64,000 nt of DNA, from the NCBI RefSeq assembly GCF_042651565.1, contig NZ_JBHSDF010000004.1. One strand, 5' to 3'. Under the pieces are notes generated by a model. The model saw only the letters and a program-made list of their open reading frames with translations. It did not search any database and had not been told where the DNA came from. A program made the position numbers and the translations under genes. Below are positions 26,614-35,737 of this stretch, piece after piece. The DNA is from Salinispirillum marinum. GTDB lineage: Bacteria; Pseudomonadota; Gammaproteobacteria; Pseudomonadales; Natronospirillaceae. Numbering within the stretch: position 1 is the stretch's first letter; each line of letters begins with the position of its first letter.

Positions 26614-27814
26614 TACGACGCTGATTAAGCGCGGCAGCCCAAACTTTCGCCGTGCTACTTGGGCCCTGTGTCTGGGGTCCATTATGGTATTTGCCAACCT
26701 GTACGCCTTACAGCCTCTTTTGCCAACCCTAGCCCGAGAGTTCCAGCTGTCGGCTCTACAGGCCAGTTATGCCTTCACCATTACCTCGCTGACGTTAGGC
26801 CTTTCGCTGCTGTTTTACGGAGCTCTGTCGGATGCCTATGGCCGCAGGCCGCTCATGCTGCTGAGTTTGGGTGGTGTGGTGATGACCACGTTCAGCATGG
26901 CATGGGTGGAGACGTATTCAGGCCTCTTGCTAACCCGCGCCTTGCTCGGCCTTTTTCTAGGCGGGCTGCCCGCCATCGCCGTTGCTTACATGGGAGACGA
27001 ATACGAGCGTTCGGCCATGGTGGCCGCGGTAGGGCTTTACATCAGCGCCAATACCTTGGGTGGCATCAGTGGCCGATTGTTGGGTGGGACGATCGGTGAA
27101 TGGCTGGGTTGGTCGTCGGTGTTTGGGGTGATGGGCACCATCAGCCTGTTGTGCTTGGGTATCGTGGTGTGGTTATTGCCGAAAGCACAAAATTTTACCC
27201 CGCAGAGCGCGCACCCACGCAGAATGCTGGGTGACATTTTGGGCCATATCCGTAACCCGTTTATTTTGCTGGCATGTTTAATCGGCGGGTTTAATTTCTT
27301 TATTTTCGTCAATCAATACAGTTACGTGACGTTCTTACTGGCGGCACCACCCTATGCGTTATCGCCGTCTTGGCTGGGTTTATTGTTTTTAACCTATTTG
27401 AGTGGCACATTTGCGGCCGCTTTTTCCGGTCGTATCGCCCAGTATTTTTCACCACCCCGATGCCTGGCTGGGGGAATTGTCATCCTGATCGTTGGTTCAC
27501 TGTTGACCTTAATCTCCTATTTGCCGGTGATTATCGGTGGCTTCTTCGTCAATGCCTTTGGCTTCTTTTTCGCTCAGGCCACCGCCACAGGCTGGGTAAG
27601 CAATGAAGCAAAGACCGCCAAAGCCAGTGCCTCTGCTCTATATTTAGTGTTTTATTATGTTGGTGCCACACTGGGTGGCTTCTACTTGTTCCCGTTTTGG
27701 CAGTGGCTGGCGTGGCCGGGGGTGATTCTAGGTTCAATAATCATATTGTTGAGTACTCTAAGTTGTGCCATTCTCCTGCAAATACTCGTCAATAAGCGTG
27801 CCCAATCCATATAG
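26588..27814 (+). CDS. Major facilitator transporter, YnfM-like
   Basis: A 12-helix MFS permease of about 408 residues, probably a drug or metabolite exporter. The conserved intracellular loop 2-3 motif is GALSDAYGRRPLM; the segment just before helix 1, IKRGSPNFRR, is shared with E. coli YnfM, as are GLYISANTLGGISGRL and ALYLVFYYVGATLGG. The substrate is unknown. The start is uncertain: ATGs at 26582 and 26588 both lie in the slyD tail and neither has a good ribosome site, so translation may be coupled to slyD. Confidence 0.85.
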   Translation: MVKVVITIDTTLIKRGSPNFRRATWALCLGSIMVFANLYALQPLLPTLAREFQLSALQASYAFTITSLTLGLSLLFYGALSDAYGRRPLMLLSLGGVVMTTFSMAWVETYSGLLLTRALLGLFLGGLPAIAVAYMGDEYERSAMVAAVGLYISANTLGGISGRLLGGTIGEWLGWSSVFGVMGTISLLCLGIVVWLLPKAQNFTPQSAHPRRMLGDILGHIRNPFILLACLIGGFNFFIFVNQYSYVTFLLAAPPYALSPSWLGLLFLTYLSGTFAAAFSGRIAQYFSPPRCLAGGIVILIVGSLLTLISYLPVIIGGFFVNAFGFFFAQATATGWVSNEAKTAKASASALYLVFYYVGATLGGFYLFPFWQWLAWPGVILGSIIILLSTLSCAILLQILVNKRAQSI

Positions 27815-27824
27815 GTAGGTGTGT

Positions 27825-28106
27825 ATGAAGGCAATCTGGAAGAATACAGTCATTGCAGAATCGGATGATACGGTGGTGGTTGAAGGTAACCACTATTTCC
27901 CGGAAGAATCCGTTAACGAAGATTACTTGGTCGACAGTGATAAAACGACCACCTGCTCATGGAAAGGCGTGGCCAATTATTACCATGTGGTGGTTGATGG
28001 CGAAACCAATGAAGACGCCGCCTGGTACTATGCCAACCCTAAGTCTACGGCAAAGGGCATACGCGGCTACATTGCGTTTTGGAAGGGCATTCAAGTCGTA
28101 CGTTAA
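27825..28106 (+). CDS. DUF427 domain protein
   Basis: A 93-residue beta-rich protein beginning MKAIWKNTVIAESDDTVVVEGNHYFP, diagnostic for DUF427. The invariant CSWKGVANYYHV and the aromatic AAWYY segment are present. Function is unknown. It lies 10 bp after the MFS gene with an AGGTAGG ribosome site, and it is probably co-transcribed. Confidence 0.88.
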   Translation: MKAIWKNTVIAESDDTVVVEGNHYFPEESVNEDYLVDSDKTTTCSWKGVANYYHVVVDGETNEDAAWYYANPKSTAKGIRGYIAFWKGIQVVR

Positions 28107-28116
28107 AAACACTTGT

Positions 28117-28196
28117 GAATCTAGTGGGTTTAGATTCTGTGTCGAGCCTTTTACACTAGCCGATAACGCTCACTACCGTGTGCTGGTTTTCAGCAC
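28117..28196 (+). other. Two hairpins in the fabV leader
   Basis: Stem GAATCTA/TAGATTC with a 7-base loop (28117-28137) and stem GTGCTG/CAGCAC with a 5-base loop (28180-28196) occupy the gap between DUF427 and fabV. The second is 21 bp before the fabV ATG. Neither is followed by a T-run. They may end the upstream transcript or control fabV. Confidence 0.4.
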
Positions 28197-28217
28197 CCAG
28201 AAAGAATGGAACTGTTT

Positions 28218-29396
28218 ATGATCATCAAACCCAAAGTTCGCGGATTTATTTGCACCACGGCACACCCAACCGGTTGCGCGACCAATGTACAGGAACAAAT
28301 TGACTATGTTGTGCAACAAGGCGTAGCGGGCACAGGCCCCAAAAATGTATTGGTACTGGGTTGTTCTACCGGCTATGGCTTGGCGTCACGCATCGTCAGC
28401 GCGTTTGGTTATGGTGCCAACACGCTGGGCGTAATGTTCGAGAAGCCCGCGACAGAGACCAAAACTGGCTCGGCCGGCTGGTACAACACGCGTGCCTTTG
28501 AAGACAAAGCCGCAGCGAAAGGCTTGTATGCCAAGACCTTCAACATGGATGCGTTTTCCAACGAAGCCAAAGAAGACGTAATTGCCGAAATCAAAGCTCA
28601 CATGGGTAAAGTGGATTTGGTCGTCTACAGTTTAGCGTCGCCACGGCGCAAGGACCCAAATTCAGACACCGTTTACAACTCTACCTTGAAGCCCATTGGC
28701 GAAGCGGTGACGCGTAAAACATTGAACACCGACACCAAGCAAGTTACCGAAGTGACGTTGGAGCCTGCGTCCCAAGCAGAAATTGACGCCACCGTAAAGG
28801 TCATGGGCGGCGAAGACTGGGAGCTGTGGTTAAACGCCTTGGATGCGGCCGGTGTGTTGGCCGACAACGTAAAAACCACAGCCTATACCTACATCGGTAA
28901 AGAACTCACTTGGCCGATCTATGGCAAAGCGACCATCGGCAAGGCGAAGGAAGATCTGGATCGCGCGGCGAAGGCCATCAACGCTAATCTGGCCGAGAAA
29001 TATCAAGGCAGTGCTCGTGTTTCGGTACTCAAGGCCCTGGTGACCCAAGCTTCATCAGCCATTCCTGTGATGCCACTGTACATTTCTCTGTTGTACAAGG
29101 TGATGAAAGCACAGGGCACGCACGAAGGTTGCATAGAGCAAATCCATCAGCTGTTGTCCGGTGAATATTATTCCGGTAACGCCTTGACCTTGGATGACCA
29201 TGGTCGGGTGCGGGTAGACCTGAAAGAACTGGACGACAGCGTGCAAAACGAAGTGGAACGCCTGTGGCACCAGTGCACGACAGAAAACGTTATGGAACTG
29301 TCGGACTTTGCCGGGTACCAAGAAGAGTTCTTCAAACTGTTTGGGTTTGGTTTTGCCTCAGTAGACTATGAAGCCGATGTCAATCCTGTCGTTTAA
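28218..29396 (+). CDS. fabV: Trans-2-enoyl-ACP/CoA reductase FabV
   Basis: The NADH-dependent enoyl reductase of fatty-acid synthesis, an alternative to FabI. The 392-residue product starts MIIKPKVRGFICTTAHPTGC as in characterised FabV. The Rossmann motif is LGCSTGYGLASR. The catalytic Y-x8-K motif is present as Tyr235 and Lys244, the positions reported for Vibrio and Burkholderia FabV. FabV enzymes tolerate triclosan, so resistance is likely if this is the main reductase. The upstream in-frame ATG at 28206 has no ribosome site. Confidence 0.95.
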   Translation: MIIKPKVRGFICTTAHPTGCATNVQEQIDYVVQQGVAGTGPKNVLVLGCSTGYGLASRIVSAFGYGANTLGVMFEKPATETKTGSAGWYNTRAFEDKAAAKGLYAKTFNMDAFSNEAKEDVIAEIKAHMGKVDLVVYSLASPRRKDPNSDTVYNSTLKPIGEAVTRKTLNTDTKQVTEVTLEPASQAEIDATVKVMGGEDWELWLNALDAAGVLADNVKTTAYTYIGKELTWPIYGKATIGKAKEDLDRAAKAINANLAEKYQGSARVSVLKALVTQASSAIPVMPLYISLLYKVMKAQGTHEGCIEQIHQLLSGEYYSGNALTLDDHGRVRVDLKELDDSVQNEVERLWHQCTTENVMELSDFAGYQEEFFKLFGFGFASVDYEADVNPVV

Positions 29397-29448
29397 TATC
29401 CTGCAATAACCAACTGTAATCCTTGGATATTTCAGGATTCAGTGGCAG

Positions 29449-29490
29449 CATGCAGACTTCCCACTACCGAATAAAAGGGACGTCTGCATG
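29449..29490 (+). promoter_or_regulatory. Inverted repeat that pairs the ABC-exporter start codon
   Basis: Arms CATGCAGAC (29449-29457) and GTCTGCATG (29482-29490) are a perfect 9-bp inverted repeat. After one mismatch the stem continues as TCCC/GGGA. The right arm ends with the ATG of the ABC exporter and the inner GGGA is its ribosome site, so folded mRNA would hide both. The alternative is a DNA operator. Confidence 0.6.
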
Positions 29491-31269
29491 CCGTCGGAAA
29501 ACACCTCATCCTTTCAAGCACTTGGCCGATTGTTACGCTATGCCAAGGGCTATCGGCGCCGCATTATCGCGGCTACGTCCTGTTCCATCATCAACAAGCT
29601 CTTTGATATTGCTCCTGAAATACTCATCGGGATTGCCATTGACGTTGTGGTCAATCAAGAAAGCAGCTTTGTAGCGCAACTGGGCTTTGAATCACCGAAA
29701 GAGCAAATCATCATTCTGGCGGTACTTACCTTCTTTATCTGGGCCGGAGAGTCGCTGTTTCAGTATCTGTATATGATTCTGTGGCGCAATCTCGCGCAAC
29801 GCCTACAGGCCGATTTGCGTCAGGATACTTACGAGCATGTGCAAGAGCTCGATATGGCGTTCTTTGAAGCCCGCAGCTCCGGCGATTTGGTCGCCATCAT
29901 GAACGATGACGTGAACCAGTTAGAGCGCTTTTTGGATGGTGGCGCGAATGATCTGATTCAGGTCTTTGTCACCGTCGTGGCAGTGGGCGGGGTGTTCTTT
30001 ATTCTGTCACCAATGATTGCTTTGTTTGCTTTTACGCCCATCCCGCTGATTATTTGGGGAGCGTTTTTCTTTCAAAGTAAAGCCGGGCCTTTGTACAACG
30101 ATGTGCGAGAAAAAGTAGGGGCGTTGTCGAGCCGGTTGTCGAACAACATCGGCGGTATGGCTACCATCAAGAGCTTTACTGCCGAAACCCGCGAAGCCGA
30201 ACGTTTACGGGTCGCCAGTGAAGACTATGTAGAAGCCAATCGCAAGGCCATTGCCATCAGCTCGGCGTTCATTCCGGTAATTCGCATGGCGGTGCTGCTG
30301 GGCTTCCTGGCGACCTTTGTGATTGGTGGTTATATGGCCTTGGAAGGCACGTTAAATATCGGTGCCTATGGCGTTCTGGTCTTTCTCACTCAGCGCCTGT
30401 TATGGCCGTTAACCGGCTTGGCGCAAACCGTCGACTTGTTCGAGCGGGCGATGGCGAGCACCCGTCGAATTCTTGACCTTTTAGGGCTGCGCATAGCGGT
30501 ACCCAATGATGGCAAAATTGACCTGCCCTTGAGCACGCCGGGCCGTGTCACCTTTAACGGACTGCAATTTACCTACCCCAATTCACCTGATGGTGTGCAT
30601 AACATTGATCTGGATGTGCCGGCTGGCGGAACGCTGGCTTTGGTGGGTGCTACCGGGTCGGGCAAATCTACCCTGATGAAGCTGCTGTTGCGCTATTACG
30701 GCCCAGAGCGGGGCAGTATCTTGATTGATGACCTCAGCATTGACGCCATTTCCATGCAAAGTTTACGCAGCGCCATTGGTTTGGTCAGTCAGGATGTTTT
30801 TCTGTTTGAAGGCACCATTCGAGAGAACATTGCCTACGGGCGCCCTGATGCATCCGACGAGGACATTATTGAAGCCGCGCGTGTGGCGGAAGCATGGGAG
30901 TTTATTGAGCGCTTACCGGCCGGCATTGAAACGCTGGTCGGCGAACGTGGTGTGCGCTTGTCGGGTGGTCAGCGGCAGCGTTTATCGTTGGCGCGTGCGC
31001 TTCTGAAGAACCCACCTATTTTGATTTTAGACGAAGCCACCAGTGCCGTTGACAATGAAACGGAAGCGGCAATTCAGCGCTCGCTGAAGAAAATCGGCCA
31101 TGGTCGAACAGTGATTATGATCGCGCACCGTTTATCAACCATTGTGCATGCCGACCAAATTGTTGTGATGGAACACGGTCACATTGTTGAACGGGGTACG
31201 CACCAGGCATTGATCGAGCTTGATGGCCTTTATGCCGCGCAATGGCGGGTTCAAACGGGCGGTGTGTAA
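29488..31269 (+). CDS. ABC exporter (fused permease-ATPase)
   Basis: A type IV (MsbA-like) half-transporter of 593 residues. It has a six-helix membrane domain (about 1-320) followed by a nucleotide-binding domain with Walker A GATGSGKST near 387, Q-loop VSQDVFLF, signature LSGGQRQR near 491, Walker B ILILDEATS, and H-loop IAHRLST. It would act as a homodimer. The substrate is unknown; lipid, peptide or drug export are options. Its start codon is embedded in an inverted repeat. Confidence 0.92.
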   Translation: MPSENTSSFQALGRLLRYAKGYRRRIIAATSCSIINKLFDIAPEILIGIAIDVVVNQESSFVAQLGFESPKEQIIILAVLTFFIWAGESLFQYLYMILWRNLAQRLQADLRQDTYEHVQELDMAFFEARSSGDLVAIMNDDVNQLERFLDGGANDLIQVFVTVVAVGGVFFILSPMIALFAFTPIPLIIWGAFFFQSKAGPLYNDVREKVGALSSRLSNNIGGMATIKSFTAETREAERLRVASEDYVEANRKAIAISSAFIPVIRMAVLLGFLATFVIGGYMALEGTLNIGAYGVLVFLTQRLLWPLTGLAQTVDLFERAMASTRRILDLLGLRIAVPNDGKIDLPLSTPGRVTFNGLQFTYPNSPDGVHNIDLDVPAGGTLALVGATGSGKSTLMKLLLRYYGPERGSILIDDLSIDAISMQSLRSAIGLVSQDVFLFEGTIRENIAYGRPDASDEDIIEAARVAEAWEFIERLPAGIETLVGERGVRLSGGQRQRLSLARALLKNPPILILDEATSAVDNETEAAIQRSLKKIGHGRTVIMIAHRLSTIVHADQIVVMEHGHIVERGTHQALIELDGLYAAQWRVQTGGV

Positions 31270-31308
31270 GGCGCGCTTGCCATTTTCCAGGCAGTAAAAT
31301 AGCAACGT

Positions 31309-31332
31309 GCCTGCCGCTCCTCGGTGGCAGGC
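31309..31332 (+). terminator. Hairpin between the ABC exporter and kbl
   Basis: A 7-bp perfect stem GCCTGCC/GGCAGGC with a 10-base loop lies 40 bp after the exporter stop. Only a weak T-rich stretch follows, so termination is probable but not certain. Confidence 0.4.
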
Positions 31333-31394
31333 CACGGCTTTCCTGCTACAGTGTTTCCCTATCAACAATAAAAAATTAGGGAGAGATACTCATC

Positions 31395-32600
31395 ATGCGT
31401 TCTGGCTTCTATCAGCAATTAACCGACACACTGAGCGACATCCAAGAGGCTGGCCTCTACAAACATGAGCAGCCTTTGGTGTCGGCGCAACAAGGCGACA
31501 TTCGTATTGAAGATGGTCGCCATGTGTTGAATTTCTGTGCCAACAATTACCTAGGCTTGGCCAACCATCCATCATTGATTGAAGCCGCTAAAGAGGGGCT
31601 CGATGGGCATGGCTTCGGCATGGCTTCGGTGCGGTTTATCTGTGGTACGCAAACCTTGCATAGAACGCTGGAACAACGCCTGGCAGAATTCTTGGGGATG
31701 GAAGACTGCATTCTGTACTCGTCGTGTTTTGACGCCAATGGCGGCCTGTTTGAAACCTTGTTTGACGCCGAGGATGCGATTATTTCCGACGCCCTGAATC
31801 ACGCCTCCATCATCGACGGCATTCGCCTGTGTAAAGCTCAACGGTATCGTTACGCCAATAACGACATGGCCGACCTCGAACGTCAGTTAAAAGCCGCACA
31901 AGCCAAGGGTGCCAAACACATTTTGATAGCCACGGACGGCGTGTTTTCAATGGATGGGGTCATCGCCAATTTAAGCGCCATTTGTGACCTGGCGGATCAG
32001 TATGATGCGCTGGTGATGGTTGATGACTCGCATGCGGTCGGGTTTCTCGGTGCGCAAGGACGTGGCAGCCACGAATACTGTGGCGTGATGAACCGTATCG
32101 ACATCCTGACCGGCACGCTAGGCAAAGCATTGGGGGGCGCTTCCGGCGGCTACACCGCAGCCCGCAAGCCGGTGGTGGATCTCCTGCGCCAACGCTCAAG
32201 ACCCTATCTGTTTTCAAACGCCTTAGCGCCAGCCATTGTTTCTGCTTCACTGCGTGTGCTGTCGATGCTTGAGCAGGGCGGTAAGTTGCGCGAACAGCTC
32301 TGGGCCAATACCGCCATGTTTCGAGAGCGCATGAGCAAGGCCGGTTTCACCCTGGCGGGCGCAGACCATCCAATCATCCCGATCATGATAGGTGATGCGC
32401 ACAAGGCGGCGGAATTTGCTTCAGCGATGGTGCAAGAAGGGGTTTATGTGGTCGCCTTTTCGTACCCTGTCGTTCCGCAAGACCAAGCCCGTATTCGTGT
32501 GCAAATGTCAGCGGCTCACAGCGCACAACAACTGAACACCGCCATTGAAACCTTTATTCGGGTCGGGCACAAACTCGGCATTCTAGGAGCCAGTGCATGA
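31395..32600 (+). CDS. kbl: Glycine C-acetyltransferase
   Basis: Cleaves 2-amino-3-ketobutyrate with CoA to glycine and acetyl-CoA, the second step of threonine catabolism. The 401-residue product belongs to the alpha-oxoamine synthase family of PLP enzymes; the PLP lysine is in GTLGKALGGASGG and the Asp of MVDDSHAVGFLG contacts the cofactor. A strong AGGGAGAG ribosome site precedes it. Its stop overlaps tdh by 4 bp, so the pathway pair is one operon. Confidence 0.95.
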   Translation: MRSGFYQQLTDTLSDIQEAGLYKHEQPLVSAQQGDIRIEDGRHVLNFCANNYLGLANHPSLIEAAKEGLDGHGFGMASVRFICGTQTLHRTLEQRLAEFLGMEDCILYSSCFDANGGLFETLFDAEDAIISDALNHASIIDGIRLCKAQRYRYANNDMADLERQLKAAQAKGAKHILIATDGVFSMDGVIANLSAICDLADQYDALVMVDDSHAVGFLGAQGRGSHEYCGVMNRIDILTGTLGKALGGASGGYTAARKPVVDLLRQRSRPYLFSNALAPAIVSASLRVLSMLEQGGKLREQLWANTAMFRERMSKAGFTLAGADHPIIPIMIGDAHKAAEFASAMVQEGVYVVAFSYPVVPQDQARIRVQMSAAHSAQQLNTAIETFIRVGHKLGILGASA

Positions 32601-33622
32601 AAGCCTTAGCCAAGCTAAAACCTATCGAAGGAATCTGGATGACCGATGTGCCCATGCCAGAAATGGGGCACAACGATTTGTTGATTAAGATTCGTAAAAC
32701 GGCCATTTGTGGCACGGATGTTCACATCTACAACTGGGATGACTGGTCACAAAACACCATCAAGGTGCCTTTAATCGCCGGTCACGAATACGTGGGTGAA
32801 GTGGTTGATATGGGCCAAGAAGTGCGTGGTTTTAAGGTCGGTGATCGAGTCAGCGGTGAAGGGCACATCACCTGCGGTTATTGCCGAAATTGCCGAGCGG
32901 GTCGAACGCACCTCTGCCGCAACACCATTGGCGTTGGCGTGAACCGTGATGGTGCTTTTGCTGAGTATCTGGTTCTTCCCGCGTTTAATGCGTTCAAACT
33001 GCCGGACAACATCCCCGATGACCTCGCAGCCATTTTCGACCCCTTTGGCAATGCAGTGCATACGGCCTTGTCGTTTGATTTGGTGGGTGAAGACGTGTTA
33101 ATCACCGGTGCCGGACCGATTGGTATCATGGCGGCGGCCGTATGTCGTCATGTCGGCGCACGGAAAATTGTGGTGACTGACGTGAACGACTATCGTTTGA
33201 GTCTCGCCAAACAAATGGGGGCCACGCGTACCGTGAACGTCATGCAGGAGCAACTGCCGGATGTGATGCGGGAATTGGGTATGACGGAAGGTTTTGACGT
33301 CGGCTTAGAAATGTCCGGTGTTCCATCAGCGTTCACCGCCATGCTGAACGACATGAACCATGGCGGTAAAATTGCCATGTTGGGTATTCCGCCTGCTCAT
33401 ATGAACGTGGATTGGACCAAGGTGATTTTTAAAGGGCTACACATCAAAGGCATCTATGGCCGCGAAATGTTTGAGACCTGGTATAAAATGGCGGCGCTGA
33501 TTCAGTCAGGCCTCGATTTAACACCCATGATTACACATCATTTTCCGGTAGACGATTTTCAACAAGGCTTTGATGTGATGCGGTCGGGGCAGTCGGGTAA
33601 AGTCATTCTAACGTGGACTTAA
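32597..33622 (+). CDS. tdh: L-threonine 3-dehydrogenase
   Basis: NAD-dependent zinc dehydrogenase that oxidises threonine to 2-amino-3-ketobutyrate, the substrate of Kbl. Length 341 equals E. coli Tdh. Catalytic zinc ligands are Cys in TAICGTDVHIYNWD and His-Glu in AGHEYVG; four structural-zinc cysteines lie in CGYCRNCRAGRTHLC; the NAD fold is GAGPIGIMAA. It ends 4 bp inside the convergent rluE. Confidence 0.96.
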   Translation: MKALAKLKPIEGIWMTDVPMPEMGHNDLLIKIRKTAICGTDVHIYNWDDWSQNTIKVPLIAGHEYVGEVVDMGQEVRGFKVGDRVSGEGHITCGYCRNCRAGRTHLCRNTIGVGVNRDGAFAEYLVLPAFNAFKLPDNIPDDLAAIFDPFGNAVHTALSFDLVGEDVLITGAGPIGIMAAAVCRHVGARKIVVTDVNDYRLSLAKQMGATRTVNVMQEQLPDVMRELGMTEGFDVGLEMSGVPSAFTAMLNDMNHGGKIAMLGIPPAHMNVDWTKVIFKGLHIKGIYGREMFETWYKMAALIQSGLDLTPMITHHFPVDDFQQGFDVMRSGQSGKVILTWT

Positions 33623-34197
33623 AAGGTTTTTCCTTTGGGCATATGGACGGATAGCTCTCTGTATTCGCCGAGGGCCAGACTTTCCAGCGACCATGGCCCA
33701 ATCGCATAACGAATCAAACGCAGGGTAGGGAAGCCCACAGCCGCTGTCATCCGGCGCACCTGACGATTCTTTCCTTCACTGATCTGCAAACTTATCCAAC
33801 TGTCAGACACATTTTTCCGTTCTCGTATCGGCGGGTTACGTGACCATAGCCATGACGGCGGGGCCAGTCGTTCTGCTTGTGCGGGTAAGGTCTTGCCATC
33901 TTTCAATTCTACGCCGCCGCGCAACGCTAGCAGTGCCCCGTCCGTGATGTCACCCTCAACCTGAACCCAGTAGGTTTTGCGCATTTTTTTCTTCGGGTGA
34001 GATATTTGGTGTTGTAACGCGCCATCGTCGGTCAACAACAACAAGCCTTCAGAATCGAAGTCAAGTCGTCCTGCTGGGTAGACATTGCGTACGGGAATGA
34101 AGTCGGACAAGGTGGCTCGACCTTGGTCATCTTTGAATTGTGACAGAACATTGAAGGGTTTGTTGAATAGAACCAAGGTGGCCAAGTGATGCCTCAT
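33619..34197 (-). CDS. rluE: 23S rRNA pseudouridine synthase RluE
   Basis: An RsuA-family synthase that makes pseudouridine 2457 in 23S rRNA. The catalytic Asp is in AGRLDFDSEGLLLLT. Also diagnostic are LVLFNKPFNVLSQF at the N terminus, RNPPIRERKN, and EGKNRQVRRMTAAVGFPTLRLIR. I chose the ATG at 34197 (192 residues); a longer frame up to 34314 would cross the divergent icd start. The rluE-icd divergence is as in E. coli. Confidence 0.9.
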   Translation of the reverse strand: MRHHLATLVLFNKPFNVLSQFKDDQGRATLSDFIPVRNVYPAGRLDFDSEGLLLLTDDGALQHQISHPKKKMRKTYWVQVEGDITDGALLALRGGVELKDGKTLPAQAERLAPPSWLWSRNPPIRERKNVSDSWISLQISEGKNRQVRRMTAAVGFPTLRLIRYAIGPWSLESLALGEYRELSVHMPKGKTF

Positions 34198-34302
34198 GCT
34201 ATCTTTTGGTCGAACACAGGCGACAAACTCTACCGGATCTGCCGAGCTTTCGGTATACTTCGCGACCGCAAAACGCCCTTTCTTTGAAACATGGAGCGCA
34301 AT

Positions 34303-35559
34303 ATGGCCTATCAAAAGATCCAGGTGCCTGCTGAAGGAACCAAGATCACCATCAATTCCGATGGTTCTCTGAATGTACCGAATAACCCAATCATTCCTTT
34401 CATTGAAGGGGATGGTATCGGTGTTGACGTAACACCACCGATGCTCGACGTATTGAACGCTGCCGTGGAAAAAGCTTACGGCGGTGAACGCAAACTGGTG
34501 TGGATGGAAGTCTACGCAGGTGAGAAGGCCGTTAAAGTATACGGTGATGACACCTGGTTGCCTGAAGAAACACTGGAAGCTTTGAAAGATTTTAAAGTAG
34601 GTATCAAAGGCCCTCTGACCACCCCAGTCGGTGGCGGCATTCGTTCACTAAACGTTGCCATTCGTCAGAAGCTGGATCTGTTCGTATGCCAGCGCCCCGT
34701 ATTGTGGTTTACGGGTGTACCTAGCCCCGTGAAAAACCCGCAAGATGTGGACATGGTGATCTTCCGCGAAAACTCGGAAGACATCTACGCCGGTATCGAG
34801 TGGAAAGCAGGCTCGCCAGAAGCGAAAAAAGTCATCAAATTCTTCACCGAAGAAATGGGTGTGACTAACATTCGCTTTGAAGACATGTGTGGTATTGGTG
34901 TTAAGCCAGTGTCTGAAGAAGGCACTAAGCGTTTGGTACGCCAAGCTCTGCAATACACGGTCGACAACAACCGTGATTCGTTGACCTTGGTGCACAAAGG
35001 CAACATCATGAAGTTCACCGAAGGTGCCTTCAAAGATTGGGGCTATGAAATTGCACGTGACGAATTCGGCGCAGAGTTGCTGGATGGCGGCCCATGGATG
35101 CAGTTCAAGAATCCGAAAACAGGCAAAAACGTTATCGTTAAAGACGTAATCGCCGACGCTATGTTGCAGCAAATTCTATTGCGTCCTGCAGAATACGACG
35201 TCATCGCTACCCTGAACTTGAACGGTGACTACTTGTCGGACGCTCTGGCAGCAGAAGTTGGCGGCATCGGTATTGCACCGGGTGCGAACCTGTCTGATAC
35301 CGTAGGCGTTTTCGAAGCCACCCATGGTACAGCACCTAAGTATGCCGGTCAGGATAAAGTGAACCCAGGTTCGTTGATTCTGTCAGGCGAAATGATGCTA
35401 CGTCATTTGGGCTGGACCGAAGCAGCGGATATGATCCTGAAAGGTACCTCTGCCGCGATTGGTGAGAAAAAGGTTACCTATGACTTCCATCGTTTGATGG
35501 ATGGTGCCGAGTTGGTGTCTGCATCACAGTTCGGTAAAGAAATTATCGCCCGCATGTAA
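34303..35559 (+). CDS. icd: Isocitrate dehydrogenase, NADP-dependent
   Basis: TCA-cycle enzyme forming 2-oxoglutarate and NADPH. The 418-residue product starts at 34303 after GGAGCG. The phosphate-accepting Ser115 in GGGIRSLNVAIRQK corresponds to E. coli Ser113, the target of the AceK kinase that diverts isocitrate to the glyoxylate shunt. Substrate Args and the metal site (NLNGDYLSDALAA) are intact, and HGTAPKYAG...VNPG marks the NADP region. A -10-like TATACT lies at 34254-34259. Confidence 0.96.
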   Translation: MAYQKIQVPAEGTKITINSDGSLNVPNNPIIPFIEGDGIGVDVTPPMLDVLNAAVEKAYGGERKLVWMEVYAGEKAVKVYGDDTWLPEETLEALKDFKVGIKGPLTTPVGGGIRSLNVAIRQKLDLFVCQRPVLWFTGVPSPVKNPQDVDMVIFRENSEDIYAGIEWKAGSPEAKKVIKFFTEEMGVTNIRFEDMCGIGVKPVSEEGTKRLVRQALQYTVDNNRDSLTLVHKGNIMKFTEGAFKDWGYEIARDEFGAELLDGGPWMQFKNPKTGKNVIVKDVIADAMLQQILLRPAEYDVIATLNLNGDYLSDALAAEVGGIGIAPGANLSDTVGVFEATHGTAPKYAGQDKVNPGSLILSGEMMLRHLGWTEAADMILKGTSAAIGEKKVTYDFHRLMDGAELVSASQFGKEIIARM

Positions 35560-35570
35560 TTATGGCGATG

Positions 35571-35604
35571 AACAAAAAAGGGTGCTTCGGCACCCTTTTT
35601 TGTT
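35571..35604 (+). terminator. Intrinsic terminator of icd
   Basis: A perfect 15-bp stem (AACAAAAAAGGGTGC and its complement) closes a UUCG tetraloop, 11 bp after the icd stop. The stem includes the T-run and would also work on the opposite strand. Confidence 0.92.
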
Positions 35605-35671
35605 GAAATTTTGGCCAGTAAGGCCATTGTGTCGATGTTTACGTAAGATTTAGTGTCATAAAACGCACGAC

Positions 35672-35703
35672 AAAAAAAGCTTGGGCGGAATCAGAGTCCC
35701 GCC
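35672..35703 (-). terminator. Probable terminator of cspD
   Basis: On the minus strand GGCGG and CCGCC pair around 10 bases and are followed by CAAGC and seven T, 34 bp beyond the cspD stop. Confidence 0.65.
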
Positions 35704-35737
35704 AGAGAGAGTAGCACACAACCGCCAGTGTAACCGA

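Noticed and set aside
33619..34314. Longer RluE start at 34314
   Set aside because: It would cross the icd start and promoter; the added 39 residues are not conserved family text.
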